This document shows positions 36,475 to 46,309 of a stretch of 64,000 nt of DNA, one piece after another. Numbering within the stretch: position 1 is the stretch's first letter; each line of letters opens with the position of its first letter. The notes beneath the pieces were generated by a model. That model had not been told where the DNA came from. It made no database searches and saw only the letters and a list, made by a program, of their open reading frames with translations. Made by a program: the position numbers and the translations under genes. Source of the DNA: Legionella quinlivanii (GTDB taxonomy: Bacteria; Pseudomonadota; Gammaproteobacteria; Legionellales; Legionellaceae); assembly GCF_900461555.1 (NCBI RefSeq), contig NZ_UGOX01000001.1, positions 3,237,501 through 3,301,500 of the forward strand, given 5' to 3'.

Positions 36475-37530
36475 ATGAATGTTACGTTGTCAGAGTTAGC
36501 TCAAAAGCTGAATGGTACTGTTTTGGGTGATATGACTATTCCAATATCTCAGTTATCACCTATTGATAATATCATCCCTGGCGCTCTGGTTTTTGCTGAA
36601 GGAAAAGACAACCTCTATCTTGCCGAGCAATCGGAAGCTGCTGCCGTTTTAGTTAACCGCCAGACCAGCAGTGCATCCAAAACATTGCTGCAGGTCGATA
36701 ATCCGTTAAAAGCCTTTATTGAACTAATCCATCTGTTTTATCCTGCGCCCAGATTGCAAGCCAGTATTCACTCAAGCGCTGTCATTGATAAAACAGCGAT
36801 TATCGGGAAAGATGTGGTGATTGGGCCGTTTGTGGTAGTAGGCGCCGGATCAGTGATTGGCGATCGCTCTATCCTTAAAAGCCATGTTCATGTGGGGCAA
36901 TCGGTAAAAATAGGCACTGATACCGTGATTCATCCACAAGTCACTATTTACGATCACTCCATAGTGGGGAATCGAGTAAGCATCCATGCCTCAACAGTGA
37001 TTGGGTCTGATGGTTTCGGCTATACTTTTACAGATGGTGAGCACCTTAAGATTCCGCATGTCGGCAATGCAATCATTGAAGACGATGTGGAAATTGGCGC
37101 TAACTCGGTGGTTGACAGAGCAACACTTGGCTCGACTGTCGTGGGCAAAGGAAGCAAAATTGATAATCTGGTTCAGGTTGCCCATTCAGTTAAACTTGGA
37201 AAAAACAATATCCTTTGTGCCTTTACTGGCATTGCCGGCAGCACTACCAGTGGAAATAATGTAATTTTTGCGGCTAACGTCGGCGTTAGCGATCACGTGC
37301 GCATTGACGATGGGGTAATCCTTGCCGCCAGAGCAGGCGTACCACCACGAAAACATTTAAAGCAGGGCAATATTTATCTTGGCAATCCTGCCCGTCCCAA
37401 GGATAAAGCTATCGAGCAGGAACTGTCGGTGACTCGAATACCGATCATGCGTAAAAATCTTAGGGCGCTTAGTGAAAAAGTAAACGCATTAGATGAGCGG
37501 CTTAACCAATATGAGAACAACGATGAATGA
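36475..37530 (+). CDS. lpxD: UDP-3-O-acylglucosamine N-acyltransferase
   Basis: This enzyme transfers a 3-hydroxyacyl chain from ACP to UDP-3-O-acylglucosamine in lipid A synthesis. The 351-residue protein has an N-terminal uridine-binding domain ([20 protein letters not shown]) and a hexapeptide left-handed beta-helix from about residue 100 to 310. The catalytic base is His237 in [14 protein letters not shown]-terminal helix follows ([19 protein letters not shown]). It is not next to lpxA or fabZ but is coupled to polA by an 8-bp overlap, so it may be a second lpxD copy in this genome. Confidence 0.93.
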   Translation: MNVTLSELAQKLNGTVLGDMTIPISQLSPIDNIIPGALVFAEGKDNLYLAEQSEAAAVLVNRQTSSASKTLLQVDNPLKAFIELIHLFYPAPRLQASIHSSAVIDKTAIIGKDVVIGPFVVVGAGSVIGDRSILKSHVHVGQSVKIGTDTVIHPQVTIYDHSIVGNRVSIHASTVIGSDGFGYTFTDGEHLKIPHVGNAIIEDDVEIGANSVVDRATLGSTVVGKGSKIDNLVQVAHSVKLGKNNILCAFTGIAGSTTSGNNVIFAANVGVSDHVRIDDGVILAARAGVPPRKHLKQGNIYLGNPARPKDKAIEQELSVTRIPIMRKNLRALSEKVNALDERLNQYENNDE

Positions 37531-40210
37531 TCCTTTAATTCTTGTCGATGGATCTTCCTATTTTTTTCGCGCGTTCCATGCCCTTCCGCCTTTGACAAAT
37601 TCCAAAGGCATGCCTACCGGTGCGGTTTACGGTGTGGCTAATATGATTAAGCGTTTGTTAAAAGACTACCCCAGTTCGCAATTTGCTGTAGTTTTTGACG
37701 CCAAAGGCAAAACATTTCGCGATGAGTGGTATCCGGAATATAAGGCACACCGGGCCCCGATGCCCAATGATCTGTATTGCCAGTTTGATCCGCTGTGCAG
37801 CCTTCTTGAAGCGATGGGCATCCCGATGCTGACAATTGAGGGGGTTGAAGCGGATGATGTGATTGGCACTCTGGCACGATTGGCCACCGAGCAGAATATT
37901 TCCGTTATTGTTTCGACCAGCGATAAAGACATGGCGCAATTAGTCAATGCCAATGTAACCCTGGTTAACACGATGACTGGACAGATCCTGGATATCGAGG
38001 GAGTTAAGGCCAAATTTGGAGTGACTCCTGAGCAAATCATTGATTACCTTACCCTGATTGGCGATAGCATTGATAATGTTCCAGGGGTGAATAAATGCGG
38101 ACCCAAGACGGCGGTAAAATGGCTTGAGCAATTTAAGACTCTGGATAACCTTATCGCTCAGGCTGACAGCATAAGCGGCAAAATTGGCGATAATTTAAGA
38201 GAGAGCCTCGCTCATCTGCCTTTGTCCAAGCGCCTGGTCACTATCAAAACCGATGTTGAATTACCGGTGCTGTTAAGCGATTTGCGCATCGTCAAAGCAA
38301 ATGACAGCCGCCTTATCGAGTTAGTACGGGAAATGGAATTCAAAGGCTGGCTCAAGGAGCTCCTGCAACAAAGCGAAGCCAATGCAAAGGAGAGTGGTGA
38401 AGAAAGCGCCAAACCGAATTTTGAGATTATTACCTCTGAAGAAAAACTCAAGGCATTATTAGGCCAACTGGCTAATTGCAAACGATTTTGTATTAATACT
38501 GAAACAAAAACCAATCAATTCATTAATGCAGAAATTACGGGTATTTCCATTGCTATCGAGGCATCGGATGCGGTTTATATACCGATTGCTCACCAGGAAA
38601 GCAGTACACAATTATCGCTGCAAAACGTTCTTGCAGGTTTGAAACCCATTTTGGAAAATCCGCTGATTGCCAAACTTGGACATAATCTGAAAGAGGATTA
38701 TACGATTTTTAAGCACTATGGTATTACACTGCAAGGCATTGCCTTTGATATCATGCTTGAATCCTATATATTAAACAGCTCAGCCGGAACTCATGATCTG
38801 GATTCGCTGTCTCTTAAATTTCTTGGCCACAAGCCGCTTGGTCTTGAAGCGATTGCTGGAAAAGGCGCCCGGCAATTGAGTTTTGATTTAATTCCAATTG
38901 AAAAAGCAGCTTATTATGCCGCGGAAAATGCCAGCTTGAATTTGAAACTCCATGAAATCCTTTACGGAATGATGGATCAGCCGCTTAGAAGCGTTTTCAG
39001 CGAAATTGAAATCCCCTTGCTCAGCGTGCTGGCAGATATCGAGAGAAAAGGCGTTTTAATTGACACCCATGCCTTGGCTGAACATGGCTTACGTTTAAAA
39101 GCACGTATTCTTGAATTGGAGACCGAGGCTATTGCCATTGCAGGAAGCCCTTTTAATCTTAACTCGCCCAAGCAATTGCAGGAAATATTATTTGATCAGT
39201 TGAAACTGCCTGCCATCAGTAAAACACCCACTGGGCAACCCTCAACAGCAGAAGCCGTTTTACAGGAATTGGCTTTCGATTATCGCCTGCCAGCCATTAT
39301 TCTTGAATACCGCGGTTTAAGTAAACTGGTATCCACTTATATCGATGCCCTGCCTAAATGGATTAATCCAGACAGCGGACGCGTGCATACTTCTTATAAT
39401 CAGGCCGTGGCTGCAACCGGCCGCCTATCGTCAAGTGATCCTAATTTACAGAATATTCCTATCCGTAATGAAGAAGGCCGGCTTATCCGAACTGCCTTCA
39501 TTGCGCCGCCTGAACATGTGATCCTCGCTGCCGATTATTCGCAAATTGAATTGAGAATCATGGCGCATTTATCTCAGGATGATAGCCTGTTAACCGCCTT
39601 TGCCAATAATTGGGATATTCATAATGCCACTGCCAGTGAAATTTTCCAGGTGCCGCTGGATGAAGTGACCCCGGAACAGCGCCGCCGTACCAAGGCGGTC
39701 AATTTTGGCTTGATTTATGGCATGTCGTCATTCGGTCTCGCCAAACAATTAGGCATTGATCGGCAGGATGCGCAATATTATATGGATTGCTATTTCAAAC
39801 GGTATCCCGGTGTTCTCGAATACATGGAAAGAACCCGTCGTCTGGCGCACCAGCAGGGCTATGTTGAAACTCTTTTTGGCCGCCGGCTTCATCTTCAGGA
39901 AATTAACTCCAGAAATCTGACCCGCCAGCGGGCAGCGGAACGTATCGCCATTAATGCTCCGATGCAGGGAACTGCGGCGGATATTATTAAAAAAGCAATG
40001 CTGGCTATTATTCAATGGCAAAATGAGACCTCCAATACTGACTTCCAGATGATCATGCAGGTCCATGACGAGCTGGTCTTTGAGGTCAAGCAGGAATGCG
40101 TCGAATCCGCCAGGGAAACTATCTGTACCCTGATGGAAAATGTGGTCTCCTTATCTGTTCCTTTAAAAGTTTCCGCTGGTGTGGGGAAAAATTGGGGCGA
40201 GGCGCATTAG
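37523..40210 (+). CDS. polA: DNA polymerase I with degenerate 3'-5' exonuclease site
   Basis: The product has 895 residues. The 5'-3' exonuclease domain is intact ([43 protein letters not shown]). Polymerase motifs A ([14 protein letters not shown]), B ([15 protein letters not shown]) and C ([10 protein letters not shown]) are intact. In the 3'-5' exonuclease domain E. coli Asp355 and Asp501 are replaced by N325 (INTET) and N469 (YAAENAS); Glu357 and Asp424 are kept (E327, D392). Proofreading is therefore probably lost. The ATG at 37523 overlaps lpxD by 8 bp; the frame is open from 37493. Confidence 0.95.
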   Translation: MNDPLILVDGSSYFFRAFHALPPLTNSKGMPTGAVYGVANMIKRLLKDYPSSQFAVVFDAKGKTFRDEWYPEYKAHRAPMPNDLYCQFDPLCSLLEAMGIPMLTIEGVEADDVIGTLARLATEQNISVIVSTSDKDMAQLVNANVTLVNTMTGQILDIEGVKAKFGVTPEQIIDYLTLIGDSIDNVPGVNKCGPKTAVKWLEQFKTLDNLIAQADSISGKIGDNLRESLAHLPLSKRLVTIKTDVELPVLLSDLRIVKANDSRLIELVREMEFKGWLKELLQQSEANAKESGEESAKPNFEIITSEEKLKALLGQLANCKRFCINTETKTNQFINAEITGISIAIEASDAVYIPIAHQESSTQLSLQNVLAGLKPILENPLIAKLGHNLKEDYTIFKHYGITLQGIAFDIMLESYILNSSAGTHDLDSLSLKFLGHKPLGLEAIAGKGARQLSFDLIPIEKAAYYAAENASLNLKLHEILYGMMDQPLRSVFSEIEIPLLSVLADIERKGVLIDTHALAEHGLRLKARILELETEAIAIAGSPFNLNSPKQLQEILFDQLKLPAISKTPTGQPSTAEAVLQELAFDYRLPAIILEYRGLSKLVSTYIDALPKWINPDSGRVHTSYNQAVAATGRLSSSDPNLQNIPIRNEEGRLIRTAFIAPPEHVILAADYSQIELRIMAHLSQDDSLLTAFANNWDIHNATASEIFQVPLDEVTPEQRRRTKAVNFGLIYGMSSFGLAKQLGIDRQDAQYYMDCYFKRYPGVLEYMERTRRLAHQQGYVETLFGRRLHLQEINSRNLTRQRAAERIAINAPMQGTAADIIKKAMLAIIQWQNETSNTDFQMIMQVHDELVFEVKQECVESARETICTLMENVVSLSVPLKVSAGVGKNWGEAH

Positions 40211-40219
40211 CCGCCTGTA

Positions 40220-40248
40220 ATGACAAGTTAAAAGCGCAGGTGTATAAT
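40220..40248 (+). promoter_or_regulatory. Sigma-70-type promoter
   Basis: ATGACA (40220-40225) and TATAAT (40243-40248) are separated by 17 bp, with a TG extended -10 at 40241-40242. The start codon is 31 bp downstream at 40280. It lies in the 69-bp gap after polA, so the next gene can be transcribed independently. Confidence 0.65.
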
Positions 40249-40279
40249 TTTTGCAATTACCTGCCTTTTGAGTTGCCCA

Positions 40280-41467
40280 ATGAGTCTATTTTCTACTAAA
40301 AACAAATTGCCCCATTCGACAATAGCAGCCTTTGCGAAGGAATTCGATGCCTGGATGGATGGTAACCGTCACTCCAACAAGTCGCATATCGATTTATTGT
40401 TCAAATGGATGGATAGCCATGAACATCCCAAATTAGTAAAAAGACACAGCGATTTTTTAGCCCTGGCACAGGAAGTCGCCGCATTGGGTTATTCAACGGC
40501 TATAGATGTGCCGATTTCCGAAGAAGATTTTGCAAACAGAAAAATTGCTGACTCGTTTGAGCGCTGGCTAGCAGAGAATAATCAGCCGCTGATGAATAGT
40601 GCAGATTATTTGTTAATCTGGATTAAAGAGGGAGACGGCGCGGAGCACATCAGAGATCGACAACATTTCCTGCAATTAGCCCAGACATTAACGAAAAGAG
40701 GATATAAACATTCATTAGATCTACCTGCTGCGGCGGCTGATTTTGAGCAGATTTACAATTCAACAACCCTATTTTTTAAAATAACCCGGGACTTACTCCT
40801 AAATCATATAAAACAGTATAGAGACAAGCATCAGGCGGCGAATGTCAGTCTATCGAATAAATTCTTTTTAATGCCTAATCACAAACTATCAGAAACTAAA
40901 CTGGAATTGGCGGTTGATTTAATACACGAGCTTAAGCATTTGACTAGCACAGGTAATGATAAAGTGCATCTGGAAATCCTGAATAACCTGCTGACAAAAT
41001 ATCAGGCTATGTCAGAAGCAGATAATAGCGATGTTAATCGTCGTAAGGGCAGTTTTGAACAAAATATGGATGCAGCCAGATCATTAGTAAAGAAATTTTA
41101 TGACAAATTGAAGTTTGCAAACTTGTTGGATGTCCCCTGTAATAGCGATCCGCTTAATCAGGTTCGTTACCATACTGCCCATTATCTTTCCAAAAACATC
41201 GAGGCAACACCCAAGGAGAATTTTCTGATTCGCCTGTTTCCTCTTCAAGAAACTCTTTCTGCAAATAAAGAGAATCATGTGATTCAAGCTTTAAACAAAT
41301 GCGTAGAGGCAATGCAGGCAAGCGCTAAAGATGGTAATGACCCGGACTATTTGGCACAAGAGCAAATTACTCGATTGCAGCAGATCATAGCTGGAAAAGA
41401 CCAGATAGCTCTCAGTGAAATGCCATTGATAAACTGTCTCTTACCAAAGTCTGGCATGAGGTTTTAA
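40280..41467 (+). CDS. Orphan protein with internal duplication
   Basis: The product of this 395-codon gene is not recognised. Residues ~15-72 and ~82-140 are a tandem duplication of a ~65-residue helical unit of the pattern F-x2-W-M/L-x12-LL-x-W-x2, then FL-x-LAQ and GY-x8-DF. The remaining ~250 residues are helical and polar. It has no signal peptide or membrane segment. The ATG at 40280 follows a good sigma-70 promoter; a TTG-initiated extension from 40268 is open. It may be a secreted effector, but nothing in the tail is distinctive. Confidence 0.7.
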   Translation: MSLFSTKNKLPHSTIAAFAKEFDAWMDGNRHSNKSHIDLLFKWMDSHEHPKLVKRHSDFLALAQEVAALGYSTAIDVPISEEDFANRKIADSFERWLAENNQPLMNSADYLLIWIKEGDGAEHIRDRQHFLQLAQTLTKRGYKHSLDLPAAAADFEQIYNSTTLFFKITRDLLLNHIKQYRDKHQAANVSLSNKFFLMPNHKLSETKLELAVDLIHELKHLTSTGNDKVHLEILNNLLTKYQAMSEADNSDVNRRKGSFEQNMDAARSLVKKFYDKLKFANLLDVPCNSDPLNQVRYHTAHYLSKNIEATPKENFLIRLFPLQETLSANKENHVIQALNKCVEAMQASAKDGNDPDYLAQEQITRLQQIIAGKDQIALSEMPLINCLLPKSGMRF

Positions 41468-41481
41468 GCTGCCACGCTCGC

Positions 41482-41949
41482 TTACTGGGCGCGAGGCAAA
41501 TCAAGTCTTGAGACCTTGCGCCTCAGAGGCAGAGACATGTCTGTCCTGGATTGGCAGTTGGCAGAATAGGTTTTCAGGGTGTGACTAATACGCTCTGTTG
41601 AAACCATCTTAGGCCAGCAGTTCACTTCTGACAGTTTTAATCGATACTGGGCAAATACCCCTGAAAACGCAGCGCGCATCGCAGGTGAATTAGTCCAGAC
41701 AACCAAAGGCACGGCTTTATTTGCCTGCAGCAGACTATCAGCCACGGCAGGACCATTGCAAGCCAGGCCATCGCCTGCCCCTAAATCACCGTCCAGAATA
41801 ATCAAATCGGGTGTTGATTGAGACAAATAATGATTAAGATCAGAACTGCTTGCACAGACGGTTATGCTAACCTGCGGATTAACTTCCTGCAGTAAGCGCG
41901 TTAAGCAATATGCGTTAAAGGCATGATCTTCAACAATTATCACTTGCAT
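41482..41949 (-). CDS. Single-domain response-regulator receiver protein
   Basis: This 155-residue protein is a receiver domain with a short tail. The acidic pair is E7-D8 (IIVEDHAFNAYCLTRLLQ), the phospho-acceptor Asp53 (LIILDGDLG), the Thr86 switch (VVWTNSPAM) and the Lys114 (CWPKM). All main receiver residues are present. The last ~30 residues are basic and Arg-rich (RTDMSLPLRRKVSRLDLPRA). No output domain is attached and no kinase gene is nearby. Confidence 0.82.
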   Translation of the reverse strand: MQVIIVEDHAFNAYCLTRLLQEVNPQVSITVCASSSDLNHYLSQSTPDLIILDGDLGAGDGLACNGPAVADSLLQANKAVPLVVWTNSPAMRAAFSGVFAQYRLKLSEVNCWPKMVSTERISHTLKTYSANCQSRTDMSLPLRRKVSRLDLPRAQ

Positions 41950-42065
41950 GATAACTCCCTTTCTCCATTCCTTTAAAGTATACGATCCAAAACTTAACGG
42001 AAGCTTAAGGATTGAAGGAGCGGCTTGGGATTTTATCAGGGGAAGGATAAATGCTATATCGGCTT

Positions 42066-42818
42066 TTACCCTTTGTGAAGTTGTAGAAATCTCGCAATCA
42101 TTGCATTAACCTGCTCTGGCACTTCAAGGGTTGCCCAGCATTTGGATCCTATCACTTTACCAATCTCAAATTGAGGCGCTTCCTGCCGTAATTTTTGATA
42201 ACTGCAGTGATGCTCATCGGTGATAATACATAATACGGGACAAGAAATACTGCCTAGTTTCCCTTCAGATTGGGTATCCCATTCAATTAAGCCTTTAAAC
42301 ATTTCCTGCAGTGCTTTTCTTTCAACCTGATTAAAGGCATCTGCCGCTATTTTCTTAGTCAACTGATTGGTATCAATAAACAAAGCATTGACCAGCTCAT
42401 CAACAAATTCTCCATAATTTGTCGTATCCAATGCGCTGATAAATTCCTCAATTTCTGTGATAAATTTATCATCCATAAAAATTGGCGGGTCGATAAGTAT
42501 AATGTGTTTAATGGGTAGCTCATGATTAAGCACGGTATCAATCACTATATCTGCCCCATTATTAAGGCCAATCAAGCAGATATTATCGAGCGATAATTCT
42601 CTGCAGGTTTTATTTATCGAAGAGGATAAATCAGCCATTTTATAACTGGCAATCCCCTCACCGCCATTATGGCCAGGCAGATCAAGGCAAACAATATTAC
42701 CAAATTGCTTCAGTAACTCTATCTGATGGCTAAAAAAATGATGACTCCCACCGGCGTTGTGAATCAAAACAAAGTTCAGCTTACCATTGCCATCAATACG
42801 TTCAGGCTGCTTCATCAT
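42066..42818 (-). CDS. Alpha/beta hydrolase-fold protein lacking the nucleophile serine
   Basis: The 250-residue protein follows the alpha/beta hydrolase pattern. It has an oxyanion loop after strand 3 (FVLIHNAGGSHHFF), a strand 4 and LDLPGHNGGE, and a nucleophile elbow at ICLIGLNNGADIV. The elbow reads G84-L-N86-N-G88 where G-x-S-x-G is expected, so Ser is replaced by Asn86. The acid (IDPPIF region) is less certain. It is downstream of, and overlaps by 17 bp, a saccharopine-dehydrogenase-like gene. It may be a non-hydrolytic scaffold or an unusual enzyme. Confidence 0.78.
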   Translation of the reverse strand: MMKQPERIDGNGKLNFVLIHNAGGSHHFFSHQIELLKQFGNIVCLDLPGHNGGEGIASYKMADLSSSINKTCRELSLDNICLIGLNNGADIVIDTVLNHELPIKHIILIDPPIFMDDKFITEIEEFISALDTTNYGEFVDELVNALFIDTNQLTKKIAADAFNQVERKALQEMFKGLIEWDTQSEGKLGSISCPVLCIITDEHHCSYQKLRQEAPQFEIGKVIGSKCWATLEVPEQVNAMIARFLQLHKG

Positions 42819-43866
42819 TTATCCTTTCGCTATAGCCAGGCAATTTAGTGATAAAGTCTGCTCCCATTATTTGCGATGGTGTTTTATAGCCTGAGTTTAT
42901 CTTAGTTTCCAGTAAGTGCTCAACAATAGCCAGGCTGCCGGTGACGGTTAGGGCGTATCCGTTTGCCGTTACAAATCTAATCGTTTTAATCTCACCCCTG
43001 GCATTCCTTACCTCACCCCATATATAAGTGAGTTGCTTTTGCAGTTGCTCTTTATCAGGTCCCTTTTGCACAGCAGCCCTGGATTTTAGAAAATTCTGAA
43101 CCCACTGAAAGCCTAACAACCATCGTATATAATTGAGCCTCTTTAGCATCGACACCCGCTTTGGACTCATTGGGATATAGACTTCGATATTGGGTATTTT
43201 GGTGGTATGAAAAGCAGTACTCACATCCCCCCAGGGAATCGTAGTTGCCAGTTTCTCTCCTCGGCCAAAATCAATCATGCGCGATTTCCAGGCTAGAGGA
43301 ACGGCTTGTATTAATCCATTCACCCGCGCCCTGCCCCCTAATGCCAATCCTTCAACCGCAGTTTTTGCGGTTCCCGGAGACAGGTCCGATTTTGAGTCAA
43401 ACCCAAGGGCTAAATAATCAGCATCGGCAAGCTGTTGCTTTAATTGTGCGGCGAGACAGTCTGTTGGTATCACATCAAAACCAACGCCTGGGCAAAGTAT
43501 GATATTCGATTCTTTTGCTAAACTATCCTGTCTTTGCGCATATTCAAAGACGGAAATTTCACCGGTAATGTCTAAATAGTGGACTTTGGATTGAATACAG
43601 GCCTTGATCATTGCCTGACTTGTGGAGGAAAAGGGACCCGCGCAATTTAAAACCAATTTTACATCAGCCAATTGTGTACAGAGATTGTGTTGATCGCTTA
43701 AATCAAAAACCCGGCTCTGAAGCCCCAATTCTTCTGCAAGCTCTGTGATTGATTGTGGGTCTCGCCCTGCAACAATGGGATTTAAACCTCTTGATTTGGC
43801 TTCTCTTGCTATCAGCTTCCCGCTGTATCCATTCGCCCCATAAATCATCCAGTTGAGCATTTTCAT
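42802..43866 (-). CDS. Saccharopine dehydrogenase-like NADP-binding reductase
   Basis: This 354-residue protein starts with a Rossmann fold (WMIYGANGYSGKLIAREAKS, loop GANGYSG) and continues with KLVLNCAGPFSSTSQAMIKA and VHYLDITGEISVFEYA. These are typical of the trans-acting enoyl reductase/saccharopine dehydrogenase NADP-binding group. Related proteins act in polyketide-type lipid synthesis in mycobacteria; the substrate here is unknown. AGGGAATG precedes the ATG. It overlaps the Asn-nucleophile alpha/beta hydrolase by 17 bp, so the pair is one operon. Confidence 0.85.
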   Translation of the reverse strand: MKMLNWMIYGANGYSGKLIAREAKSRGLNPIVAGRDPQSITELAEELGLQSRVFDLSDQHNLCTQLADVKLVLNCAGPFSSTSQAMIKACIQSKVHYLDITGEISVFEYAQRQDSLAKESNIILCPGVGFDVIPTDCLAAQLKQQLADADYLALGFDSKSDLSPGTAKTAVEGLALGGRARVNGLIQAVPLAWKSRMIDFGRGEKLATTIPWGDVSTAFHTTKIPNIEVYIPMSPKRVSMLKRLNYIRWLLGFQWVQNFLKSRAAVQKGPDKEQLQKQLTYIWGEVRNARGEIKTIRFVTANGYALTVTGSLAIVEHLLETKINSGYKTPSQIMGADFITKLPGYSERINDEAA

Positions 43867-43970
43867 TCCCTTATTCTTGTTTCCAGGACGGTTCGAGCTC
43901 TAAACCGCTACGAACCGCGGCAGACCTTTTACAAGCATTCCTGGATGCTGTGGTCAAGTGTACTAAAAAT

Positions 43971-44061
43971 CGTCTTTGCGAGCGTCAGCGAAGCAATCCA
44001 ATGCTCCTAACTGTGTGTTCAAGACGCACTTCTGGATTGCTTCACTTCGTTCGCAAAGACG
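43971..44061. repeat. Large inverted repeat, copy 2 (imperfect)
   Basis: The left arm (43971-44000) contains the same 27-nt sequence as the left arm at 8886-8912. The right arm (44033-44061) has drifted, with CACTTCG replacing GCTGACG-type bases. It lies in the 242-bp gap after sucD (43867-44108) and could end the suc transcript. The remainder of the gap holds nothing else. Confidence 0.85.
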
Positions 44062-44108
44062 ACATATCTCCTATCCATCCGCCGACATCGAGACAGCTTA
44101 ACTTCCAA

Positions 44109-44984
44109 TTACCAGCCAGTCACTTCCGCAATCGCATCCCCGAGTTCAGCAGGTGAGCGAACGGTTTTTACTCCTGCAGCTTCCAGTGCTGCAAATTTTT
44201 CAGCAGCAGTTCCTTTTCCACCAGAAATGATAGCGCCGGCATGTCCCATACGCTTTCCAGCAGGTGCAGTAACCCCGGCAATATAGGAAACAACCGGTTT
44301 GCTGACATTGGATTTAATAAACTCTGCTGCTTCCTCTTCTGCAGAACCACCAATTTCACCGACCATAATAATTGCTTCGGTTTGCTCATCATGCTCGAAC
44401 AGATTCAAGGCATCGATAAAGCTGGTTCCAGGAATTGGATCGCCGCCAATGCCAATACAGGTGCTCTGACCGAATCCCTTGTCTGTTGTTTGTTTTACTG
44501 CTTCATAAGTCAGTGTACCAGAGCGGGAAACGATGCCGACTCTTCCCGGTAAATGAATTGAACCAGGCATAATACCGATTTTACATTGGCCAGGGGTAAT
44601 AATTCCTGGACAGTTTGGTCCGATTAAGCGGGATTGGGTATTGTTTTGCAGATACACTTTCACGTCCAACATATCCAGCACAGGAACTCCTTCGGTGATA
44701 CAGACGATCAATTTAACGCCCGCATCGGCAGCTTCGAGAATGGAATCTTTGCAGAATGGAGCCGGAACATAGATCACACTCGCATCGGCCTGTGTGGCCT
44801 CCATGGCTTCCCTGACGGTATTAAATACTGGTAAACCCAAATGGCTCTGGCCGCCTTTTCCAGGGGTTACTCCACCCACCATTCTAGTTCCATAGGCAAT
44901 TGCCTGCTCCGAGTGAAAGGTTCCTTGCTTGCCAGTGAAACCCTGGCAAATTACTTTGGTTTCTTTATTAACTAATACGCTCAT
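44109..44984 (-). CDS. sucD: Succinyl-CoA synthetase alpha subunit
   Basis: This 291-residue protein is the CoA-binding, phospho-histidine subunit of succinyl-CoA synthetase. CoA-binding [19 protein letters not shown] is near the N-terminus. The phosphorylated histidine is H248 in [25 protein letters not shown] and [20 protein letters not shown] are conserved. It is the last gene of the sdh-suc block, 95 bp after sucC. Confidence 0.97.
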   Translation of the reverse strand: MSVLVNKETKVICQGFTGKQGTFHSEQAIAYGTRMVGGVTPGKGGQSHLGLPVFNTVREAMEATQADASVIYVPAPFCKDSILEAADAGVKLIVCITEGVPVLDMLDVKVYLQNNTQSRLIGPNCPGIITPGQCKIGIMPGSIHLPGRVGIVSRSGTLTYEAVKQTTDKGFGQSTCIGIGGDPIPGTSFIDALNLFEHDEQTEAIIMVGEIGGSAEEEAAEFIKSNVSKPVVSYIAGVTAPAGKRMGHAGAIISGGKGTAAEKFAALEAAGVKTVRSPAELGDAIAEVTGW

Positions 44985-45079
44985 GCTAACCTCAAACTGG
45001 TTCTAATAATTTTTCTTCTGAATTCATATGAACTGAAACCCTGATGCGCCAGGCTTATCAAGGTTACAGATTTCGTAAA

Positions 45080-46240
45080 TCATGCCACTGCGGCTACGAT
45101 TTTTTTAGCGGCGTCGGTTAAACTGTCCGCTGCAATCACATTCAGATCACTTTTGTTCAGGATTTCTGCACCTAACTGCGCATTATTACCTTCAAGGCGC
45201 ACAACAACGGGCACTTTAACATCCACTTCTTTTACTGCGGCAATAATCCCCTCAGCAATCAAATCACAGCGTACAATACCGCCGAAAATGTTGACCAGAA
45301 TCCCTTTGACCTGTTCATCAGAAAGAATAATTTTAAATGCTTCGCTCACTCTTTCCTTAGTGGCGCCACCGCCGACATCAAGGAAGTTTGCGGGCTCACC
45401 GCCGTGCAGTTTGATAACGTCCATGGTAGCCATCGCAAGACCCGCCCCGTTAACCATACAGCCAATTGAACCATCTAGCGGAATATAATTAAGCTCCCAG
45501 TTGGTCGCATGATTTTCTCTTTCATCTTCCTGTGAAGTGTCGCGCATTGCCTTAAGTCTTGGCTGGCGATACAGGGCATTACCATCAAGATTAATTTTTC
45601 CATCCAGACATAATAAATTACCTGACTTGGTCACAACCAGCGGATTGATTTCCAGCAAGCTTAAATCGCACTCAACAAACATTTTCCCAAGTCCAATCAT
45701 TAATTGGGTAAATTGCTTAATCTGATTATCATCCAGTCCCAGTTTAAAACCGATTTCACGGCCCTGATAAGGCATAATACCGACCAGAGGATCCATGATG
45801 ACCTTGAAAATTTTCTCAGGCGTTTCATGTGCTACTTTTTCAATTTCCACGCCGCCTTCTGTAGAAGCCATGAAGACTACCCGCTGTGTGGAGCGATCAA
45901 TTACTGCGCCTAAGTAGAGTTCGCGTCCAATATCACAGGTTTCTTCAATTAGCAGGGCATTAACCGGCTGCCCTTTGGCATCAGTCTGGTAAGTTACCAA
46001 ACGCGTGCCAAGCAAGGCTTTCGCCGCATTGGCCAATTCATCACGGCTGGAAACCAGCTTGACACCGCCAGCCTTACCACGTCCGCCGGCATGAACCTGC
46101 GCTTTCACTACTGCTTTCGGAGTGGATAACATATCCAGAGCCTGAACCGCTTCATCGACTGTATAGACGACATGACCCCGAGGAACCGGTAAACCGTAGC
46201 TGTTAAATAGCTCCTTTGCCTGATATTCATGTAAATTCAT
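45080..46240 (-). CDS. sucC: Succinyl-CoA synthetase beta subunit
   Basis: This 386-residue ATP-grasp subunit converts succinyl-CoA and ADP or GDP to succinate and nucleoside triphosphate with SucD. It begins [20 protein letters not shown], carries [17 protein letters not shown] and the [15 protein letters not shown] and [16 protein letters not shown] motifs. It follows sucB after a 69-bp gap that contains an intrinsic terminator, so its level may be set separately from sucAB. Confidence 0.97.
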   Translation of the reverse strand: MNLHEYQAKELFNSYGLPVPRGHVVYTVDEAVQALDMLSTPKAVVKAQVHAGGRGKAGGVKLVSSRDELANAAKALLGTRLVTYQTDAKGQPVNALLIEETCDIGRELYLGAVIDRSTQRVVFMASTEGGVEIEKVAHETPEKIFKVIMDPLVGIMPYQGREIGFKLGLDDNQIKQFTQLMIGLGKMFVECDLSLLEINPLVVTKSGNLLCLDGKINLDGNALYRQPRLKAMRDTSQEDERENHATNWELNYIPLDGSIGCMVNGAGLAMATMDVIKLHGGEPANFLDVGGGATKERVSEAFKIILSDEQVKGILVNIFGGIVRCDLIAEGIIAAVKEVDVKVPVVVRLEGNNAQLGAEILNKSDLNVIAADSLTDAAKKIVAAVA

Positions 46241-46253
46241 TGCAACACCTTAT

Positions 46254-46281
46254 AAAAAAACAGACCTGCATACCGCAGGTC
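46254..46281 (-). terminator. Intrinsic terminator between sucB and sucC
   Basis: On the minus strand GACCTGC pairs with GCAGGTC (46275-46281 and 46263-46269) across a 5-nt loop. A TG spacer and a run of seven T (46260-46254) follow. This is a standard rho-independent terminator placed 13 bp before the sucC start codon. It should partially stop transcription from sucB into sucCD. Confidence 0.8.
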
Positions 46282-46309
46282 AGCCTGGTTAATGGATTGT
46301 GAGTAGACT

